Made by a program: the position numbers and the translations under genes. This document shows, piece by piece, positions 1 to 8,427 of a stretch of 64,000 nt of DNA. Each line of letters begins with the position of its first letter. Within the stretch, counting starts at the first letter, position 1. Location: positions 1 to 64,000 of the forward strand of contig JAURGK010000004.1 of NCBI GenBank assembly GCA_030833845.1, read 5' to 3'. The notes under the pieces are model-generated. The model searched no databases and was not told where the DNA came from. It saw only the letters and a list, made by a program, of their open reading frames with translations. Origin of the DNA: Crocinitomicaceae bacterium. GTDB lineage: Bacteria; Bacteroidota; Bacteroidia; Flavobacteriales_D; Crocinitomicaceae.

Positions 1-92
1 TACTCTATACCTCTCAACTCTTGATCAATCATTGACAGTCCATTTACCACTTGATCATCGCTACTTACTCTGCAATAAATTCCTACTTTCAT
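1..92 (-). CDS. serine recombinase, N-terminal end only (runs off left edge)
   Basis: Reading leftward from the ATG at 92 gives 30 uninterrupted codons before the window ends. The peptide begins MKVGIYCRVSSDDQ and continues with NGLSMIDQ. The Y-x-R-V-S-x-x-x-Q pattern is the signature of the resolvase/invertase catalytic domain, in which the first Ser of VSS (residue 10) is the expected nucleophile. The NGLS-x-x-x-Q continuation resembles large serine recombinases of Bacteroidota and Firmicutes elements more than small resolvases, but size cannot be judged here. It is divergent from a 5'-truncated yifB, which suggests that it is the integrase of an element inserted into that gene. Family assignment is firm; the subtype (integrase or transposon recombinase) is inference. 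Confidence 0.8.
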   Translation of the reverse strand, partial: MKVGIYCRVSSDDQVVNGLSMIDQELRGIE

Positions 93-129
93 TTTAATTT
101 TTTTCTAATATAATAACTTTTACTTTAAC
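93..129. other. probable mobile-element / chromosome junction (attachment-site end)
   Basis: About 37 bp of very AT-rich DNA separate the recombinase start codon (92) from the first base of yifB homology (about 127-132). Serine integrases usually have their attachment site next to the integrase gene, so one att half-site is expected here. In the yifB frame there is a stop at 106-108, and the conserved residues resume only with the Thr-Phe-Thr-Asp-Ile segment from about 130. The exact crossover dinucleotide cannot be fixed without the other end of the element or an uninterrupted yifB from a relative. Confidence 0.55.
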
Positions 130-831
130 ACCTTCACAGATATAGGGCTCATTGGCGGAGGTAACTATCCGCAACCCGGTGAAATTTCATTGGCACACAA
201 TGGCGTATTATTTTTGGACGAACTTCCCGAATACAAAAGACACGTACTCGAGGTATTGCGGCAGCCTCTCGAGGACCGATCAGTAAACATTTCAAGAGCA
301 AGGTTTTCAATAGATTACCCAGCCAATTTTATGTTAGTTGCCGCCATGAATCCTTGCCCGTGTGGCTTTTTAAATCATCCTGAGAAATCTTGCGCTTGTC
401 ATCCCAACACAGTGCAGCGCTATCATCAAAAAGTATCTGGCCCCCTACTTGACCGCATAGATATGCACATCGAAGTAAGTCCGGTAAAATACCATGAACT
501 ACAAGATACAAAATCAAGTGAAAGTAGCCAAGCAATACGTTTGCGCATTCTTGCTGCCCGTCAGATCCAACAAAAGAGATATGCACAACAACATGGAACC
601 TATGCCAATGCACATATCAGTAGAAAACAGGTCGAAGAATTCTGCAAGTTGAAGCCCGATGGCCAAGGCATTTTGCAAATGGCATTAAAAAAGCTTGGGC
701 TCTCGGCGCGGGCTTATGAGCGCATTTTAAAAGTTGCACGCACCATTGCAGATCTTGATGGCTCAAATTCAATCGAATCGCAACATATCAGCGAAGCGAT
801 TCAATACAGAAGCTTGGATAGAAGTAATTAA
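127..831 (+). pseudogene. yifB: yifB/comM Mg-chelatase-like AAA+ ATPase, 3' part only
   Basis: About 233 C-terminal codons of a YifB/ComM family protein, which is normally about 510 residues. Present: the GGG-x-x-P-x-PGEISLAHNG segment, Walker B (VLFLDE), the MNPCPCG motif, the arginine-finger region SGPLLDRID, and the Mg-chelatase C-terminal domain ending AIQYRSLDR. Missing: the N-terminal half including Walker A. An in-frame stop lies at 106-108, and the sequence left of about 127 belongs to a recombinase gene on the other strand. The TTG at 190 lies inside a conserved motif, so it is not a natural start. The homologue ComM is a branch-migration helicase used in natural transformation. This copy should be inactive unless the element excises. 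Confidence 0.85.
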
Positions 832-873
832 ACAGATGAATACTTTAGTTATAATGCGCTCAACTAATTTTTA

Positions 874-907
874 TTTGACTTGTTAATTGGTTTAAATCAT
901 ACATTTG
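874..907 (+). promoter_or_regulatory. Bacteroidota-type promoter (TTTG / TAnnTTTG) before the T9SS hydrolase
   Basis: TTTG at 874-877 and TACATTTG at 900-907 are 22 bp apart, matching the -33/-7 elements known for the Bacteroidota primary sigma factor. The -7 element ends only 3 bp before the ATG at 911, so the transcript would start at or very near the start codon. Confidence 0.5.
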
Positions 908-910
908 AAC

Positions 911-2266
911 ATGAGATTTATATTAATCCTAATGATTTTGGCAGCTCATTTGAGTCTAAGTCAGAATCTAAATATTGGCCATACAACCATAACATTCAAT
1001 GACCCGACACGTTCAGGAGGCTTTGGAAGTGGCGGAGGTGTTGGCAGACAAATCCAAACTGAAATATATTACCCGGCAAATACCAACGGTGAAAACGTCG
1101 CACTTGCCAACGGTCAATGGCCAATTATTGTCTTTGGTCATGGTTTTGCTATGAACTGGGATGCCTACTCCAATATTTGGAATTATTTAGTCCCGTATGG
1201 ATACGTCATGGCCTTCCCCAGAACTGAAAGTAGTCTTTTCCCAGCACCCAATCATTTAGACTTTGGACTAGATTTGGCAGTTGTTGGTGAACAATTATTT
1301 GCAGTTGGGCAAAATTCAAGCAGTTTGTTTTATTCAAAACTATCGGAATATGCTTGTGTAATGGGCCATTCAATGGGCGGAGGTGCAGCCGTATTGGCTG
1401 CAAGTCAGAGTGCTGTTTTTGATTGCTACTTGGGCTTGGCACCTGCCGAAACCAACCCGAGTGCTATCAGTGCGGCGGTTAGTCTTCAAATACCGACACT
1501 AATTCTATCTGGAAGCAATGATGGAGTAACCCCTCCTAGTCAGCATCATTTGCCGATTTACGATGCCATTCCAGTTGAATGCAAGTCTTTTGCCAATTTA
1601 ATAGGTGGTGGGCATTGCTACTTTGCCAATACCAATTTTAACTGTGATTTTGGAGAAAGTGCAAGTTCAACAGGGATCAGTTTGAGTCGTTCAGAACAGC
1701 AAAATTTGATGTACCAACAAATAGCACCCTGGCTATCCTATTTTTTAAATCGAAGCTGCGAAGGGTTTGAATCATTCATTGCCTACCCAATCAATGGGAT
1801 TTCCTTGAACTCCACATGCCCAAATGACCTTCAAAGCGTAACAATCATTCAAAATGGAAATACGCTAAGCACCTCAACTCAGGGAGTAGCATATCAATGG
1901 TTTTTAAACAACCAAGCAATAGCGGGAGCCACAAACAACAGCATTCAAGTTCCCAATAATTTTGCGGGTGTCTACCAATTACTTGTATACTTTGACTATG
2001 GATGTCAATATAGTAACAATATTTTGCAAGTTAATGAACTGAATCCTACCTTCAGCGTATTTCCAAATCCAGCCTCAAATCAAATTGAAGTCGAAGATAT
2101 TAGCTGCATAAATTGTAACTACGATATATTCAATTTACAAGGGCAGATTGTTCAATCTGGAATGCTACTCCCAGAAAACATGAATATTCCTTGCCATGAG
2201 CTTTCTGCAGGCACGTATTTTTTAGAGTTTAACACAAGGACCGTGAAGTTACTTATTGAGCGATAA
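911..2266 (+). CDS. secreted alpha/beta hydrolase with T9SS sorting domain
   Basis: A 451-residue exported hydrolase. A signal peptide (about residues 1-18, ending LSLSQ) leads into an alpha/beta hydrolase domain. The nucleophile elbow is GHSMGGG with Ser near 154; the candidate acid is Asp near 204 (GSNDGVTPP) and the His near 235 (GGGHCYF). The arrangement resembles the chlorophyllase/cutinase/PET-hydrolase branch (dienelactone-hydrolase superfamily). After an Ig-like segment (about 290-380), the C-terminus has a type A T9SS domain (FSVFPNPASN ... LSAGTYFLEF ... KLLIER), so the product should be exported by the type IX system and attached to the cell or released. The ATG at 911 is preferred over TTG 905 because it gives a clean signal peptide. 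Substrate is unknown. Confidence 0.8.
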   Translation: MRFILILMILAAHLSLSQNLNIGHTTITFNDPTRSGGFGSGGGVGRQIQTEIYYPANTNGENVALANGQWPIIVFGHGFAMNWDAYSNIWNYLVPYGYVMAFPRTESSLFPAPNHLDFGLDLAVVGEQLFAVGQNSSSLFYSKLSEYACVMGHSMGGGAAVLAASQSAVFDCYLGLAPAETNPSAISAAVSLQIPTLILSGSNDGVTPPSQHHLPIYDAIPVECKSFANLIGGGHCYFANTNFNCDFGESASSTGISLSRSEQQNLMYQQIAPWLSYFLNRSCEGFESFIAYPINGISLNSTCPNDLQSVTIIQNGNTLSTSTQGVAYQWFLNNQAIAGATNNSIQVPNNFAGVYQLLVYFDYGCQYSNNILQVNELNPTFSVFPNPASNQIEVEDISCINCNYDIFNLQGQIVQSGMLLPENMNIPCHELSAGTYFLEFNTRTVKLLIER

Positions 2267-2320
2267 TAAGAATCAAAAATCAAAACATTTCATTAACTTC
2301 GAAAACTCTTATTCGAATTC

Positions 2321-4657
2321 ATGCCTAGACTATTACTCCTACCTTTATTTCTGCTATTAAATGTCGCAGTATTTGCTCAAGATTATACCATTCGGGGGTT
2401 CCTACACGATGCTTCAAATGGAGAACCCATCGCAGATGAACGCGTTAAATTATTAAGGGCTGATAGTACACCTGTTGCTGTCGCCTACTCAAATATTGCA
2501 GGTTTTTTCTCCATACCAAAATTGCAAGCGGGGTCTTATATTCTCAAGATTGAGAAAGCAAAATATGAGCGCACGTTCTTAAATGTAGAACTGACTCCTG
2601 CCAGAAAGATTTATGACATTGGGTCTTGGAATTTAAGTCCTAATGCTTTGAATGTCAAAGATGTACGTGTGAGCAACCAAGACAAAGCCAAAAAGCAGCA
2701 AATCGGTATGTCTGAAATCAAGATGGACCAACAAGCCGTTGAGCGCATCCCTATGTATGGTGCCGAAAGCGATATTGTAGGAGCCTTGAGTGTGACGCCC
2801 GGAGTGATTACCACTGGAGATCAAGGAGGCCAGCTTTATGTCAGAGGGGGAACACCAATTCAAAACAAAACACTCCTTGATGGAATGACCATTTACAATC
2901 CATTCCACTCCATTGGTTTTTACTCCATTTTTGAAACTGAATTGGTTAAATCAGTAGATATTTATACCGGAGGTTTTGAGTCGAAGTATGGAGGACGTAT
3001 TTCTTCAGTGATGGATATCACCTACCGAGATGGAAACCGCAATAAATTCTCAGGAAAAATCTCTGCATCGCCATTTATGAGTAAAGCTGTGCTCGAAGGC
3101 CCTCTTGGACAAAAGAACAAGGACGGATTGGCTGCCGGATCATATATGTTTACAGCAAAGCATTCGCTCTTAGATTACACCAGTAAGTCACTCTATCCAA
3201 ACATCAATGACGGCAATGGGTTGCCTTTCAATTTTACAGACCTCTACGGCAAACTAACTTTCAATGGCGAGGGGGGGTCTAAGGTGAGTATCTTCGGTTT
3301 TTCGAACTCAGACTCTGTGAACTACAATGTCGCTGATTTAGATTGGCAAGCAGCAGGCGGGGGCTTGAATTTTACTTTGGTTCCGAGCAGTTCACCAATT
3401 TTTATCCGTGGTCATGTCAATGGGAGCAACTATCAAACAACTTTTGCTGAAATTGGTCAGGAACCTCGTTTTTCAAAAATTGGAGGTTTTGACATGGGTT
3501 TTGATTTTACCTTTTTTCAAAAAAATGAAAGCGAACTCAATTACGGTTTTAACCTAAGTGGATTCAATACCCAATTTGTAACCTTTAATGAATTGCAGCG
3601 AAAAATTGAAGCAACCAATTTTACCACTGAAATTGGTACTTATATCAATTATAGACTAGTCTTACCAAGATGGGTTTTCCAAGGTGGCCTTCGCATGCAA
3701 TTGTATGCCTCTTTAAATACGGCTTCATTAGAGCCACGTCTTGGGGCCAAATACAATGCCACAGACCAATTGCGTTTCAAATTTTCAGGTGGGCGTTTTT
3801 CTCAGAATTTTACTTCGGCGTCTTCGGACAAGGATGTAGTGAATCTCTTCAATGGATTATTGTCCGCACCGTCAAATGTACAAGACCAGTTTATCAATGA
3901 ATTCCAACAAGTTTCAGCAATTAAAAATGGTTTGCAATATGCTTGGCATGCCATTGCCGGGTTTGAATACGATATCAATAAATTCTGGAACCTAAACATA
4001 GAAGCCTACTACAAGTATTTTGATCAGCTCAGCAATATCAATCAAAATAAACTTTACACCGATATTGCCCAATTCGAGCTCATTGACGATGTTTTCAAAA
4101 AAGACTTCATCATTGAATCTGGTCAGTCTTATGGCGTTGATGCATTGATCAAATATAACAAAGACCGGATCTTTTTATGGGGTGTCTATTCCCTTGGCCA
4201 CAATACCCGATGGGATGGGTTCAACGAATACTTTCCTGTTTTTGACCGTCGCCATAATGTCAATGTTGTAGGATCTTATCAGTTTGGCAAGAAAAAACAA
4301 ACCGAGCTCAATATCCGTTGGAATTTAGGTTCAGGACTTCCCTTCACTCCAACTGCCGGATATTACCAACTTGAAAACTTTGGCGAAGGGCTCACAACGG
4401 ACTACGTCACTAACAATCCAAATAGCATTGCCACCATGCTTGGTACTTTTAACTCTCAACGCTTACCATATTACCACCGCTTGGATATTACGGTCAAACA
4501 CCGTATTAAAACCAAGAGCAAAGCGAATTTGGAACTCATTGCAGGCATCACTAATGTGTATAACCGCAACAATATTTTTTATGTCAACCGTGTGACCAAT
4601 CAAGTAATTTATCAATTCCCTATATTACCTAGTATTGGTTTAAGTTACAAATTCTAG
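2321..4657 (+). CDS. TonB-dependent outer-membrane receptor with N-terminal CarboxypepD-reg domain
   Basis: A 778-residue outer-membrane receptor. A signal peptide (about 1-20, ending VFAQ) is followed by a carboxypeptidase-regulatory-like beta domain (about 22-110), a plug domain (about 130-235, with GGQLYVRGG and LLDGMTIYNPFH), and a long beta-barrel ending in the aromatic C-terminus GLSYKF expected for BAM substrates. It should import a substrate or siderophore using TonB energy. No SusD partner follows; the next gene (DUF1015) starts 2 bp after the stop. The ligand cannot be inferred. Length is within the usual range. Confidence 0.88.
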   Translation: MPRLLLLPLFLLLNVAVFAQDYTIRGFLHDASNGEPIADERVKLLRADSTPVAVAYSNIAGFFSIPKLQAGSYILKIEKAKYERTFLNVELTPARKIYDIGSWNLSPNALNVKDVRVSNQDKAKKQQIGMSEIKMDQQAVERIPMYGAESDIVGALSVTPGVITTGDQGGQLYVRGGTPIQNKTLLDGMTIYNPFHSIGFYSIFETELVKSVDIYTGGFESKYGGRISSVMDITYRDGNRNKFSGKISASPFMSKAVLEGPLGQKNKDGLAAGSYMFTAKHSLLDYTSKSLYPNINDGNGLPFNFTDLYGKLTFNGEGGSKVSIFGFSNSDSVNYNVADLDWQAAGGGLNFTLVPSSSPIFIRGHVNGSNYQTTFAEIGQEPRFSKIGGFDMGFDFTFFQKNESELNYGFNLSGFNTQFVTFNELQRKIEATNFTTEIGTYINYRLVLPRWVFQGGLRMQLYASLNTASLEPRLGAKYNATDQLRFKFSGGRFSQNFTSASSDKDVVNLFNGLLSAPSNVQDQFINEFQQVSAIKNGLQYAWHAIAGFEYDINKFWNLNIEAYYKYFDQLSNINQNKLYTDIAQFELIDDVFKKDFIIESGQSYGVDALIKYNKDRIFLWGVYSLGHNTRWDGFNEYFPVFDRRHNVNVVGSYQFGKKKQTELNIRWNLGSGLPFTPTAGYYQLENFGEGLTTDYVTNNPNSIATMLGTFNSQRLPYYHRLDITVKHRIKTKSKANLELIAGITNVYNRNNIFYVNRVTNQVIYQFPILPSIGLSYKF

Positions 4658-4659
4658 CA

Positions 4660-5898
4660 ATGGCAAAGATTCGGGCATTTAATGCGATTCGACCCGTTCG
4701 AAACAAAGTACATCTGGTGGCTACAAGACCATACTACTCTTACAAAAAGAATGTACTTAAAGCCAAACTCGAAGACAATCCTTACACCTTTTTGCATATC
4801 ATCAATCCAGAGTTTGGAGCAGCAATCAAAACCAAGCCTAATTCCAAAGAACGGTTCTTGCAGGTAAGACAGAAATTTGAATTATTCAAACAAGCCGGTA
4901 TTTTACAAACAGACCAAAGCCCACATCTATACATTTACCGGCAATCAAAGGAAAATTTTATAGTGGCGGGTCTTATTGCTGGTGTTAGTGTTGATGACTA
5001 CCTCAATGGGTCGATAAAAAAACACGAACAAACCATCACAGCAAGGGAGGATGTTTTTACTTCTTACTTAGACATCGTAGGGTTCAATGCTGAACCAGTG
5101 CTGTTAACCTACGAAGGGTCAAAAGACATCAACTCAATACTAGCCAATCAAATGAACGAGCGCGCAGAATTTGAGTTTACTACAACAGATGGGATTACCC
5201 ATGAATTATGGCTACTAAATGGCAAGCAATCTGATGACATTTGTAAGGCTTTTCAACAAATTCCAGCACTCTACATCGCCGACGGACATCATAGATCTGC
5301 TTCTTCAGCTCGATACACCCAACAACTGAGGGTTTCAGGTAAATCCTTTTCCCAAGCAGCAAATTATTTTCTAGGTTTTCTTGTTGAACAAGCCGCTGTA
5401 AGAATAGCAGCTTTTCATCGCTTGCTCAAATCAGCGAATGGAATCAATATCGAAGAGCTGATTTTAGAGTTAAACAAATCCGGCAACACAGAAATACTCA
5501 AGGAACCCTCCCTACCCTCCTCTAAGCATGAAATGCATATCTATATGGCACATACATGCATCAAGTATCGGCCATATTTAGATGAATGTACTACCCAAGA
5601 TCCTGTAAAAAGTTTGGATTCAGACCTGCTTTCAGAAAAAATACTCAAACCCATTTTTGACATCGCTGATCTTAAAACTAGCAAACAAATTGAATTTGTT
5701 GCTGGTAATGAGCCCCTTTTGAAAATAATTGAAAATGTTGACAACAAAAAATTTGAAATCGCATTTTTACTTTATCCATCGAGCATCGAAGACATCAAGA
5801 AAGTAGCAGATGCAGGGTTGAATATGCCCCCAAAGTCAACTTGGGTTGAACCCAAACTTAGAAGTGGTCTGACGATTTATTCTCTTGAACATGATTAA
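4660..5898 (+). CDS. DUF1015 family protein
   Basis: A 412-residue soluble protein of the DUF1015 family, recognised by its N-terminal R-A-F-x-A-I-R-P start, the YYSYKKN-x-x-x-AKLEDNPYTFLHII region and the signature YIADGHHRSASSA near residue 205. The biochemical role is not established. In other Bacteroidota it often lies beside serine/phosphoserine genes, but here it sits between a TonB receptor (2 bp upstream) and yggS, which overlaps its end by 8 bp. The yggS overlap suggests coupled translation and leaves a link to amino-acid or PLP metabolism possible. Family call is firm; function is open. Confidence 0.85.
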   Translation: MAKIRAFNAIRPVRNKVHLVATRPYYSYKKNVLKAKLEDNPYTFLHIINPEFGAAIKTKPNSKERFLQVRQKFELFKQAGILQTDQSPHLYIYRQSKENFIVAGLIAGVSVDDYLNGSIKKHEQTITAREDVFTSYLDIVGFNAEPVLLTYEGSKDINSILANQMNERAEFEFTTTDGITHELWLLNGKQSDDICKAFQQIPALYIADGHHRSASSARYTQQLRVSGKSFSQAANYFLGFLVEQAAVRIAAFHRLLKSANGINIEELILELNKSGNTEILKEPSLPSSKHEMHIYMAHTCIKYRPYLDECTTQDPVKSLDSDLLSEKILKPIFDIADLKTSKQIEFVAGNEPLLKIIENVDNKKFEIAFLLYPSSIEDIKKVADAGLNMPPKSTWVEPKLRSGLTIYSLEHD

Positions 5899-6550
5899 AC
5901 AGCAACTTGATCTAGTTTTGACAGAAATACCATCAGAGGTTACACTCATTGCTGTATCCAAAACCAAGCCAATTGAAGATATCCTCGTTGCATATCAGGC
6001 TGGACAAAGGCATTTTGGCGAAAACAAAGTACAAGAAATGGTTCAAAAGGCCGCAGCCTTGCCTAAAGATATCCAGTGGCACATGATTGGGCATCTGCAG
6101 CGCAATAAAGTCAAATACATGGCATCATTTGTGCATATGATCCATGGGGTGGATAGTCTCCAATTATTGATTGAAATCAATAAACAAGCCCAAAAAGTTA
6201 ATCGGGTTCAAGACGTGTTGCTACAATTTCATATTGCACAAGAAGAAACCAAATTTGGCCTCAATTGGGAAGAAGCTGCACAGTTAATCGATTCCGATAC
6301 TTTTAATGATTTGCAACATGTGCGCATTTGTGGGGTAATGGGTATGGCTAGTTTTACCAAAGACCAACAACTCATAAAAGACGAGTTTTTAAGTTTAAAA
6401 CAAATATTTGATCAATTGAAAACAGCCTACTTTCAAAACCTAGCCTATTTTAAAGAAATATCCATGGGTATGAGTGGTGATTACCAACTTGCCATTGAGC
6501 AAGGAAGCACCATGGTGCGTGTAGGTAGTAAAATTTTTGGATCTCGTTAA
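5891..6550 (+). CDS. yggS: YggS/PLPBP family PLP homeostasis protein
   Basis: A 219-residue single-domain PLP-binding protein of the YggS/PROSC family, which buffers pyridoxal phosphate and affects amino-acid pools without known catalysis. The PLP lysine lies in AVSKTKP (Lys 24). Other family motifs are FGENKVQE, WHMIGHLQRNK, GVMGMAS, MGMSGDY and the phosphate-binding STMVRVGSKIFG at the C-terminus. The ATG at 5891 overlaps the DUF1015 stop by 8 bp; the TTG at 5885 is less likely. It faces a minus-strand operon that contains pdxH and lysA, both PLP-related. Confidence 0.92.
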   Translation: MIKQQLDLVLTEIPSEVTLIAVSKTKPIEDILVAYQAGQRHFGENKVQEMVQKAAALPKDIQWHMIGHLQRNKVKYMASFVHMIHGVDSLQLLIEINKQAQKVNRVQDVLLQFHIAQEETKFGLNWEEAAQLIDSDTFNDLQHVRICGVMGMASFTKDQQLIKDEFLSLKQIFDQLKTAYFQNLAYFKEISMGMSGDYQLAIEQGSTMVRVGSKIFGSR

Positions 6551-7779
6551 ACTTCAAAAATCAAAGAAGATAGCTTGTCTTTGGAAAAATAATCCTTTGC
6601 CAATCCTAAAATTTCAGCAGCCGTAATTTTGTCTATAGCCTGATGCATGTCAGCTATGGTATCAATTTGGCCAAAGGCCAGCATACTTTTTCCAAGACCT
6701 TGCATAAGTCCGGAATTGACATCCATTCCAAGCGCCAAATGCCCTTTGTACTGTCTTTTGGCTTGTAGTAGCTGCAAGGGTGTGAGTTCAGTTTGACGTA
6801 ACTTCTCAAGTTCTTTTTCAATCAATCTTATGGTTTTGTCAATGTTCTTAGATTCACAGCCAAAATAAATTTGCCAATATCCTGTGTCGGCAAATGTGTG
6901 GTAATTGGCTTCTATAGAATAGGCATAACCATAGCGCTCCCTAATAGATAAATTGAGTCTGCTATTTAATGCGGGGCCTCCTAAAATATTAATGAGCAAG
7001 GACATGGCCACGCGTTCATCCTGGTGGTAACTTGGCGCTAGTCCACCCAAAACAGCATGGGCTTGGTAATTGGCTTCCTTTCTTTTTTGTTGAAAATGTG
7101 TCTGCTTATCAAAAGGATGTACAGTTGGCCTCTTTGCCGTTAAGGGCATTTCGCTTAAGGATTTTTCTAGGCTAGACTTCAAACGCGATAAAGGCATATT
7201 TCCTACAAATGATACTACGAGATTATCTGCAGTAAAATACTGCTGCACATAAGCTTGCAAATCGGCTTGAGTAAAGGACGAAACGCTTTCTTTGGTACCT
7301 AAAATATTCTGTCCCAAAGGGTGAGCCTCGAATAAGAGGGAGTCAAAATCATCAAAAATTTTATCGCTAGGCGAATCCAAATAAGAATTGATTTCATCAA
7401 GGATGACCTCTTTTTCTTTTTCTATCTCTTTAGGAGGAAAAACAGAATTTATCGAGATATCACTTAATAAATCAATTGCTCGCTGTGTATGTTCTTTTGA
7501 AAACGACGCATACAAACACATTTCTTCTTTTGCCGTATATGCATTGAGCTCACCCCCCACGGCATCAATTCGAGAAAGTATATGCAGCGCCTTTCTTTTT
7601 TTTGTACCCTTGAATAAACAATGTTCAAGAAAATGAGCTAGCCCTATTTGATTTGCAGACTCATGCCTCGAGCCCGCTGCAAAGAAAAATCCAAGATGCG
7701 CAACTTGGCTCGGTACCTTTAAATATACAAGCTTGGTGCCATTTGATAATACCTCACATTGGGGCTGATATGACTTCAT
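6547..7779 (-). CDS. M16 family zinc metallopeptidase (pitrilysin-like)
   Basis: A 410-residue M16 peptidase. The inverted zinc motif HFLEH is at residues 49-53, with the third ligand probably Glu 129 (ILDE). The R/Y region of the second domain (RERYGYAYSIEANY) is present, so this looks like an active subunit rather than the inactive partner. No signal peptide is visible, so it is probably cytoplasmic. It is the last gene of the minus-strand operon lysA - DUF4494 - pdxH - M16, directly abutting pdxH. Its stop overlaps the end of yggS on the other strand by 4 bp. Substrate unknown. Confidence 0.9.
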   Translation of the reverse strand: MKSYQPQCEVLSNGTKLVYLKVPSQVAHLGFFFAAGSRHESANQIGLAHFLEHCLFKGTKKRKALHILSRIDAVGGELNAYTAKEEMCLYASFSKEHTQRAIDLLSDISINSVFPPKEIEKEKEVILDEINSYLDSPSDKIFDDFDSLLFEAHPLGQNILGTKESVSSFTQADLQAYVQQYFTADNLVVSFVGNMPLSRLKSSLEKSLSEMPLTAKRPTVHPFDKQTHFQQKRKEANYQAHAVLGGLAPSYHQDERVAMSLLINILGGPALNSRLNLSIRERYGYAYSIEANYHTFADTGYWQIYFGCESKNIDKTIRLIEKELEKLRQTELTPLQLLQAKRQYKGHLALGMDVNSGLMQGLGKSMLAFGQIDTIADMHQAIDKITAAEILGLAKDYFSKDKLSSLIFEV

Positions 7780-8427
7780 CTACGGATTGAGCAAATTAGT
7801 TTGCCACTTGTTTTGTTCATAGCTATAGGCACGGCGTTCGTGCAGCCTTGAAGGCTGACCTTGCCAGAATTCGAAATAGTTGGGGCTCAAGGCATATCCG
7901 CCCCAATGTGGCGGTCTTGGGACCTCATTTGGGAATTTTGCATCAAGCGCTTCAAATTGCTCAATAAGTGCTTGTCTGCTTGCCAATTTGTTAGATTGTA
8001 AGGAGGCCCATGCGCCCAGCTGACTCTCGCGAGGGCGAGAAGCAAAATAGGCATCAGAAACCTCAGCACTTACTTGACTCACACTGCCTTCAATGCGTAT
8101 CTGACGCATGAGTTTTGGCCAGAAAAAAAGCAAGGTGGCATTTGGATGCTGCTGCAGATCATTTCCTTTGTGCGAAGTGTAATTAGTATAGAAAATGAAC
8201 TCTCGATCAATTAATTCTTTTAGATAAAGTACTCGTGCAGATACTTGTTGCTTTTCTGCATTATAGGTGCTCAATACACAAGCGTTTGCTTCTATTTCTT
8301 GTTGCTGAACAGCGGCATCAAACCACACCGAGAATGCTTCAAACGGATTATTTGACAATAGTTCAATAGCAGCTGGCTGATCAAAATCAGCATGATTTTC
8401 ACGGTATGAACGCAGCCAATCACTCAT
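7780..8427 (-). CDS. pdxH: pyridoxamine/pyridoxine 5'-phosphate oxidase
   Basis: A 215-residue FMN-dependent oxidase that converts pyridoxine or pyridoxamine 5'-phosphate to PLP, the last step of vitamin B6 salvage. Family features: FEAFSVWFDAA near the N-terminus, ARVLYLKE, FYTNYTSHKG (FMN/substrate site), RIEGSVSQVS, SRPRESQLGAWAS and the C-terminal signature RPPHWGGY ... FEFWQGQPSRLHERRAY. The start overlaps the end of the DUF4494 gene by 8 bp, and the stop abuts the M16 gene. Full length and intact. Confidence 0.95.
   Translation of the reverse strand: MSDWLRSYRENHADFDQPAAIELLSNNPFEAFSVWFDAAVQQQEIEANACVLSTYNAEKQQVSARVLYLKELIDREFIFYTNYTSHKGNDLQQHPNATLLFFWPKLMRQIRIEGSVSQVSAEVSDAYFASRPRESQLGAWASLQSNKLASRQALIEQFEALDAKFPNEVPRPPHWGGYALSPNYFEFWQGQPSRLHERRAYSYEQNKWQTNLLNP

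Noticed and set aside
190-831. yifB remnant as a complete gene starting at TTG 190
   Set aside because: The TTG lies within a conserved motif, Walker A is missing and homology extends upstream to about 127, so it is a truncated gene.
905-910. TTG start for the T9SS hydrolase
   Set aside because: It overlaps the -7 promoter motif; ATG at 911 gives a proper signal peptide. The same reasoning favours ATG over upstream TTG/GTG for yggS, lysA, hppD, tdh, feoA, murG, murC and ftsA.
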